Below are positions 60,173-64,000 of a stretch of DNA of 64,000 bases, one piece after another. Positions within the stretch are counted from its first letter, which is position 1. Each line of letters begins with the position of its first letter. The notes beneath the pieces were generated by a model. The model searched no databases. It worked only from the letters and a program-made list of their open reading frames with translations, and was not told where the DNA came from. The translations under genes and the position numbers were made by a program. Where the stretch lies: positions 9,019,235 through 9,083,234 of the forward strand of contig CAJQUN010000004.1 in the NCBI GenBank assembly GCA_907163345.1, in the 5' to 3' direction. This DNA comes from Haberlea rhodopensis. Taxonomy: Eukaryota > Streptophyta > Magnoliopsida > Lamiales > Gesneriaceae.

Positions 60173-61540
60173 TGATAATTGTGATTTTTACACTTAATTT
60201 GATATAAGATTAGGGGCGTTTTTGAAGTGATTCCTGGAAAATATTACGCTTTTTTGGTATATATTTGTATATTTCAGGAATCTAGGTCCAAATGCATAAA
60301 AGTGGAGAAAAAATAGGCTTAAAATGATGAAAAAGGACCAAACCGAGCAAACATGGAAAAGGATGGACGAAATCTTAATTTGCTAAAAATTAGAGGAAGC
60401 GATCGATCGCTTCAAATGAGGCGATAGATCGCCTCGAGGCAGAATGTTATGGCGATCGATCGCCAAAAATTCGGGATTTTATATCCATCTTGGTTATTTT
60501 GTGTCTAAACTTGGTGAAACTCCTCCTACCATAAATATGGATTATCATGGACGTTTTTGGGACTTTTGGCTCATAAACCCTACAAAAAGCATCCTCCATC
60601 ATTCTCCTTCATCCCCAACCATCCATACACCATAACCATTGAAGAAGAGACGCATCGGAAGAGACGGGACGACGGAGCAACGCAAGGAGTCAACGCCTCT
60701 CGTTACTTCCGTATTTCTAACTCTAGTTCTATATTTTCATTAGATTTTAATGTTTAGAATGTTGCAAAACATGTTTATGCATTGTTATTTGATGGAGATT
60801 GTTGGCTAGGTTTGTTATCAAGACTTAGAAGATCATTTGTATGAACCCATGATTTAAATTGAATGTTTTGATTGATTCTTATATATTTAAGTGCATAGAT
60901 CATTGTTCTTCATGCTTTTCAGGGTTTGGCCATCATTGAATGATAGTAAATTACAGTTGAGATCGAGAGATAAAATTGTGATTCTATATAGTGATTTATG
61001 ACGTGGATTTCAGATTGATATCGAGATATGAAATCAAATATACGTGTGATAGCTATAGATATCTAGTAATCGAAAGCTAGAAGTTTTCATAGATCAAGTT
61101 ACAATATTAATTGTTCAATATGGATACGTGAGTAGCTTATTGCAACGTTAATATTAGATTTGTTATAGCCGGACCAATGTATAATAAGTGTTTTAGGAAA
61201 ACTCGTCACTTTAGATTGTTTGAATTCAATTATTAACTAATAGGCGAATCGTGGGGGATTACATAGATGAACCGAAAGTCTTGATAATTGTTTATTTTGA
61301 TTCTTATTCTTATTCATCACTGTTTGCTTGGGTTAACTATTGAGTTAATTTGTCACGTTAGTTTATTAATCACAACCAGTTATCATAGATATATTTAAAC
61401 TAGTGGAGTTTGATAATTATTTTCTAGTCCTCGCGGGATCGACAATCCGTACTTTTCATATCATTATACTAAAACTTGACACCGTGTACTTGCGGTACGC
61501 AATCGCTATTGAAAAATACTGTTTAAAATAATAGCGATCA
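60173..61540 (+). mobile_element. 5' LTR of an Athila-like Ty3/gypsy element
   Basis: Begins TGATAATTGTGATTTTTACA and ends ATAGCGATCA, 1368 bp, the expected size for Athila-group LTRs. It is directly followed by AGTTTTTGGCACCTTTGCCG (from 61542), close to the characteristic Athila post-LTR word with GGCGCCGTTGCCGGGG. It contains GCGATCGATCGC-type words at 60399-60465. A full 3' LTR is not in the window. Confidence 0.75.
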
Positions 61541-61668
61541 AGTTTTTGGCACCTTTGCCGGGGACTAGTTTTAATAATCTCAAATGAGATTAGTTGACTG
61601 TAATTTAGCCTTTTAACCCCGAAATCGAAAGCACTTGTCAAAGGAGGCTAAGGCAAGCAAGAGCACAC

Positions 61669-62286
61669 ATGGCTAATAACGAGGAGATTCCAGTACCACC
61701 AATTGCAAGATCACTCATGGACTACGCCCACCCTTCATTCCATGGATCACCGTCTAGTATCACGAGACCAACAATCCACGCTAACAATTTTGAGCTCAAG
61801 CCTGCTATCATACAGATGATCCAACATCCGGTTCAGTTTGGGGGAGCAGCTACTGATGATCCAAATGGCCACATCTCCAACTTCTTGGAGATTTGTGATA
61901 CATTTAAACATAATGGCGTTACTGACGACGTCATCAGGTTACGTTTGTTTCCTTTCTCTTTACGTGAAAAAGCTAAATCTTGGTTACAATCGTTGCCTGC
62001 AGGTTCTATTACTACGTGGGATGGGATGACACAATTATTCTTGTCAAAGTTCTTTCCACCATCCAAGACAGCCAAGATGCGCAATGATATCACGACTTTT
62101 GCCCAATACGATCTAGAGACATTGTACGAAGCTTGGGAGCGCTTTAAGGATCTACTGCGGAGATGCCCACATCATTGCCTCCCTATTTGGCTGCAGGTAC
62201 AAACGTTTTATAACGGTTTATTTTCTGATAACCGTTCTGTGATTGATGCAGCATTAGGAGGTAATAATTTGAAATACAATTTTTAA
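61669..62286 (+). pseudogene. Ty3/gypsy gag, N-terminal part (Retrotrans_gag)
   Basis: An open frame of 205 codons from ATG 61669. It contains NNFELKPAIIQMIQHPVQFG, then DDPNGHISNFLEICDTFKHN, LRLFPFSLREKAKSWLQSLP, TTWDGMTQLFLSKFFPPSKT and AKMRNDITTFAQYDLETLYE, the typical capsid region of Athila/Tekay-type gag. It ends at a chance stop after ALGGNNLKYNF, where the match to gag is lost at the element break. The zinc knuckle is absent. Confidence 0.9.
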
Positions 62287-62352
62287 ATTAATTTAAATTA
62301 ATATATATATATATGTAAAAAATGGGGAAAAAATATTATTTAAACCCATTTA

Positions 62353-62490
62353 AAATCGTCATTTGGAATGACGATTTAAAAAAATAAATCAAAATCATCA
62401 TTTCGAATGACGATTTTCAACGTCTATTGGATCGACGATTTCATTGGGAATAGAAAAAAAAGTTTAATCGCCTTTGACAATGGCGGTTTA
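62353..62490. repeat. three successive short hairpins (AATCGTCATT / AATGACGATT type)
   Basis: AAATCGTCATT (62353-62363), loop TGG, AATGACGATTT (62367-62377). AAAATCATCATT (62391-62402), loop TCG, AATGACGATTTT (62406-62417), one mismatch. A weaker one follows with TAATCGCC (62464) and GGCGGTTTA (62482). No protein is coded. Confidence 0.8.
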
Positions 62491-62989
62491 CTGTAAAATC
62501 ATAACCAATTTTTTTCCCATAGTAATTATAAATATATATTTTTTGTTTAAGCTATATTTATATTTTTTCATAAAAAAATATGATCCCCGAGAGAAACTTC
62601 AAAAAATAACGCTTTTGACGGTGTTTCGCGAATGTAAACAGTAGAATTCTTCCCCACTTTATAATAAACAAATTTATAACTAATACCATAATAATTTTCA
62701 CATCAAGATTTTATTGGAACAATTCTGGAAATTTGAACCCGTCCCTCTTGTACATTACATTACATCACATGAGGTGTTGGGACAACATGAAAATTTTAGC
62801 TGCATGTTATGAACAAAAGCCAGTAGTTCAATAGCTTAAGCTCGTGGCAAATATTAAAAAATCACCTTTACACAATATTTTACAACTCCACAGAAAATAT
62901 AAATTTAATAGAAGCAGGTGCCCATGATCTTCGAGATTGCAAAATCCTACATGTTCATAAGCATCCAATAACACGGTTATAGAAATTTG

Positions 62990-63113
62990 GGGTTTGTTTA
63001 ATGATGCCCTCCATTCATTTGGAATCTTTTTTTTAAAAAGAAAAAAAGATTCCATATGGATGGTGGATGATGCCCCTGAGAGCAGTGCCCTTAAGGGCAG
63101 CAACAATGAAACC
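62990..63113. mobile_element. hAT-type MITE, copy A, 124 bp
   Basis: Terminal inverted repeats of about 20 bp: GGGTTTGTTTAATGATGCCC at the left and, reversed, GGTTTCATTGTTGCTGCCCT at the right. A perfect 8-bp target duplication GAAATTTG flanks it (62982-62989, 63114-63121). The middle is a palindrome, TGGAATCTTTT...AAAAAGATTCCA. 8-bp duplications are the hAT hallmark. No transposase. Confidence 0.85.
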
Positions 63114-63134
63114 GAAATTTGGATACACCATTAC

Positions 63135-63206
63135 CTGTAACATAAGCAAATCCGCTTTTCAGTCTTTTGATGAGCATTTGCAATTCTTCTGATGATCTGT
63201 CAGTTC
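63135..63206 (-). CDS. possible internal or terminal exon of an unidentified minus-strand gene
   Basis: On the minus strand, TTTGGCAG|GA... opens a 72-base segment that ends ...TTACAG|GTAATGG. One frame is open throughout: TDRSSEELQMLIKRLKSGFA, then YVT. It reads like a protein and is bracketed by fair splice signals. If the donor is not used, the frame continues as GNGVSK before entering MITE copy A and reaching a stop. No other exon was found up to the window edge, and I do not recognise the protein. Low certainty. Confidence 0.35.
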
Positions 63207-63269
63207 CTGCCAAATTTAGACACTTGTTTGAATGCAAAGTAGAGTCAAAATCAAGATATAACTTAATGG

Positions 63270-63419
63270 GTTTTTATTGTTGCCGCCCTGAAGGGCACCG
63301 CCCTTAGGGCCATCATCCACCATACATGTGGAATCTTTTTTTTTAAAAAAAAAGATTCCAAATGAACGGTGATGATGCCCCTAAGGGCACTACCCTTAAG
63401 GGCATCGTCAAACAAACCC
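63270..63419. mobile_element. hAT-type MITE, copy B, 150 bp
   Basis: Same family as copy A: ends GTTTTTATTGTTGCCGCCCT and, reversed, GGGTTTGTTTGACGATGCCC. A perfect 8-bp duplication CTTAATGG flanks it (63262-63269, 63420-63427). The middle palindrome TGGAATCTTTTTTTTTAAAA...AGATTCCA is shared, and GATGCCCCTAAGGGC/CTTAAGGGC words surround it. Confidence 0.85.
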
Positions 63420-63482
63420 CTTAATGGAAGCAAATGCTCCATGAAATAATGAACCTTGAAACAAAAAAATCCGACAGAAGAA

Positions 63483-63566
63483 TCTCATACTAATCACTAA
63501 ATTACAGGGTTAGTAGTGGCAATCTTCTCATACTAATCACTAAATTACAGGGTTAGTGGTGGCAAT
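63483..63566 (+). repeat. 43-bp tandem duplication
   Basis: TCTCATACTAATCACTAAAT followed by TACAGGGTTAGTAGTGGCAA and TCT starts at 63483. It is repeated from 63526 with one visible change (AGTAGTGG to AGTGGTGG). Confidence 0.95.
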
Positions 63567-63569
63567 GAA

Positions 63570-63930
63570 CCCTATGTAGTTTTCCAAATATGCATATTAC
63601 ACCCATGTGGTTTGAAAATAGACAACTTATCCCCCTGTGGTTTTCAAAATAAGCAATTTATCCTGTGACTTGAAAATAGGTAATTTATATCTCTTGTAGT
63701 TTGTGAAAATAAGAAGTTTACCGTCCTCTCCTTGTATGCTATGTTTTGCAAACCAAAGAGGGGTAAAATACTTATTTTGAAAACCACATGGGGTAAACTG
63801 CATATTTACAAACCATAGGAGTAAAGTGTTTATTAGGGATACCATAGGGATGTAAAATGCCTATTTACAAACCACGAGGAGGTAAATTGTCTATTATCAA
63901 TATAGAGGGGGTAAATTGCAGCTAGCTCCT
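63570..63930. repeat. fold-back with short internal repeats (GTGGTTTGAAAATAG type)
   Basis: The left half (63570-63725) has several copies of TGTGGTTTTCAAAATAAGCA-like units. The right half (63745-63930) has the reverse-complement units (AAACCACATGGGGTAAACTG, AAACCACGAGGAGGTAAATT). Unit length is about 35-40 bases. It looks like a MITE or fold-back built of repeated arms. Confidence 0.75.
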
Positions 63931-64000
63931 AAATTGTACATCAATTGCACAAGCACAAGTACTTGTTATGCTGTAAATGCAATTAAAAAATGTTTTTAAA

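Larger units (their letters stand above)
60173..62286 (+). mobile_element. truncated Athila-like Ty3/gypsy retrotransposon
   Basis: LTR plus leader plus the start of gag are present; after 62286 retrotransposon sequence stops and AT-rich DNA with short hairpins begins. Protease, reverse transcriptase and integrase are absent. It lies directly beside, or is inserted at, the right end of the plant-mobile-domain pseudogene. Confidence 0.8.

Overview
This window is nuclear DNA from a flowering plant, almost certainly a eudicot. It is AT-rich, its genes carry short GT-AG introns, and it encodes plant-specific families: TCP transcription factor, DYW-type PPR protein, GH100 invertase and plant-type SAC phosphatase. 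Large parts are built of nested plant transposons. I cannot name the species. There are no bacterial features, CRISPR arrays, rRNA genes or clear tRNA genes.

Layout. 1-2400: a gag-only Ty1/copia remnant (left LTR cut by the window edge) with a complete 349-bp TRIM retrotransposon nested in its gag zinc knuckle. 2.4-7.0 kb: AT-rich spacer with a second, decayed TRIM. 7.0-10.3 kb (+): cytosolic-type alkaline/neutral invertase, four coding exons and a likely 5'UTR intron. 10.3-16.8 kb: spacer, an LTR remnant with a GCGAT-rich segment, a ~1.7-kb diverged 44-bp minisatellite whose end is inverted, and several dispersed repeats. 17.26-18.45 kb (+): intronless class I TCP factor. 18.5-27.1 kb: spacer with a long hairpin, two tRNA-like SINEs with target duplications and a ~25-bp minisatellite. 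27.2-46.6 kb (+): a 16-exon SAC1-type phosphoinositide phosphatase gene, swollen by two copia elements (one antisense in intron 7, one sense in intron 11) and broken by an apparent 1-bp deletion in exon 8. 47.8-53.0 kb (+): CDKAL1-type tRNA methylthiotransferase, 11 exons. 55.6-57.7 kb (-): single-exon DYW PPR protein. 58-62.5 kb: palindromes, a broken plant-mobile-domain (MAIN-like) sequence, and the LTR plus gag of an Athila-like Ty3/gypsy element. 62.9-64 kb: two related hAT-type MITEs flanking a possible minus-strand exon, then duplications and a fold-back.

The host genes do not form an operon or obvious pathway; they are independent housekeeping or regulatory genes (sucrose cleavage, growth transcription, phosphoinositide turnover, tRNA modification, organelle RNA editing). 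The best second looks are the SAC1 frame break, the copia insertion 26 bp before a SAC1 splice acceptor, the nearly intact copia gag-pol, the nested TRIM, the MITE pair, the sign-flipped minisatellite and the unassigned coding-like ORF overlapping the SAC1 stop codon. I found no clearly new biological system.
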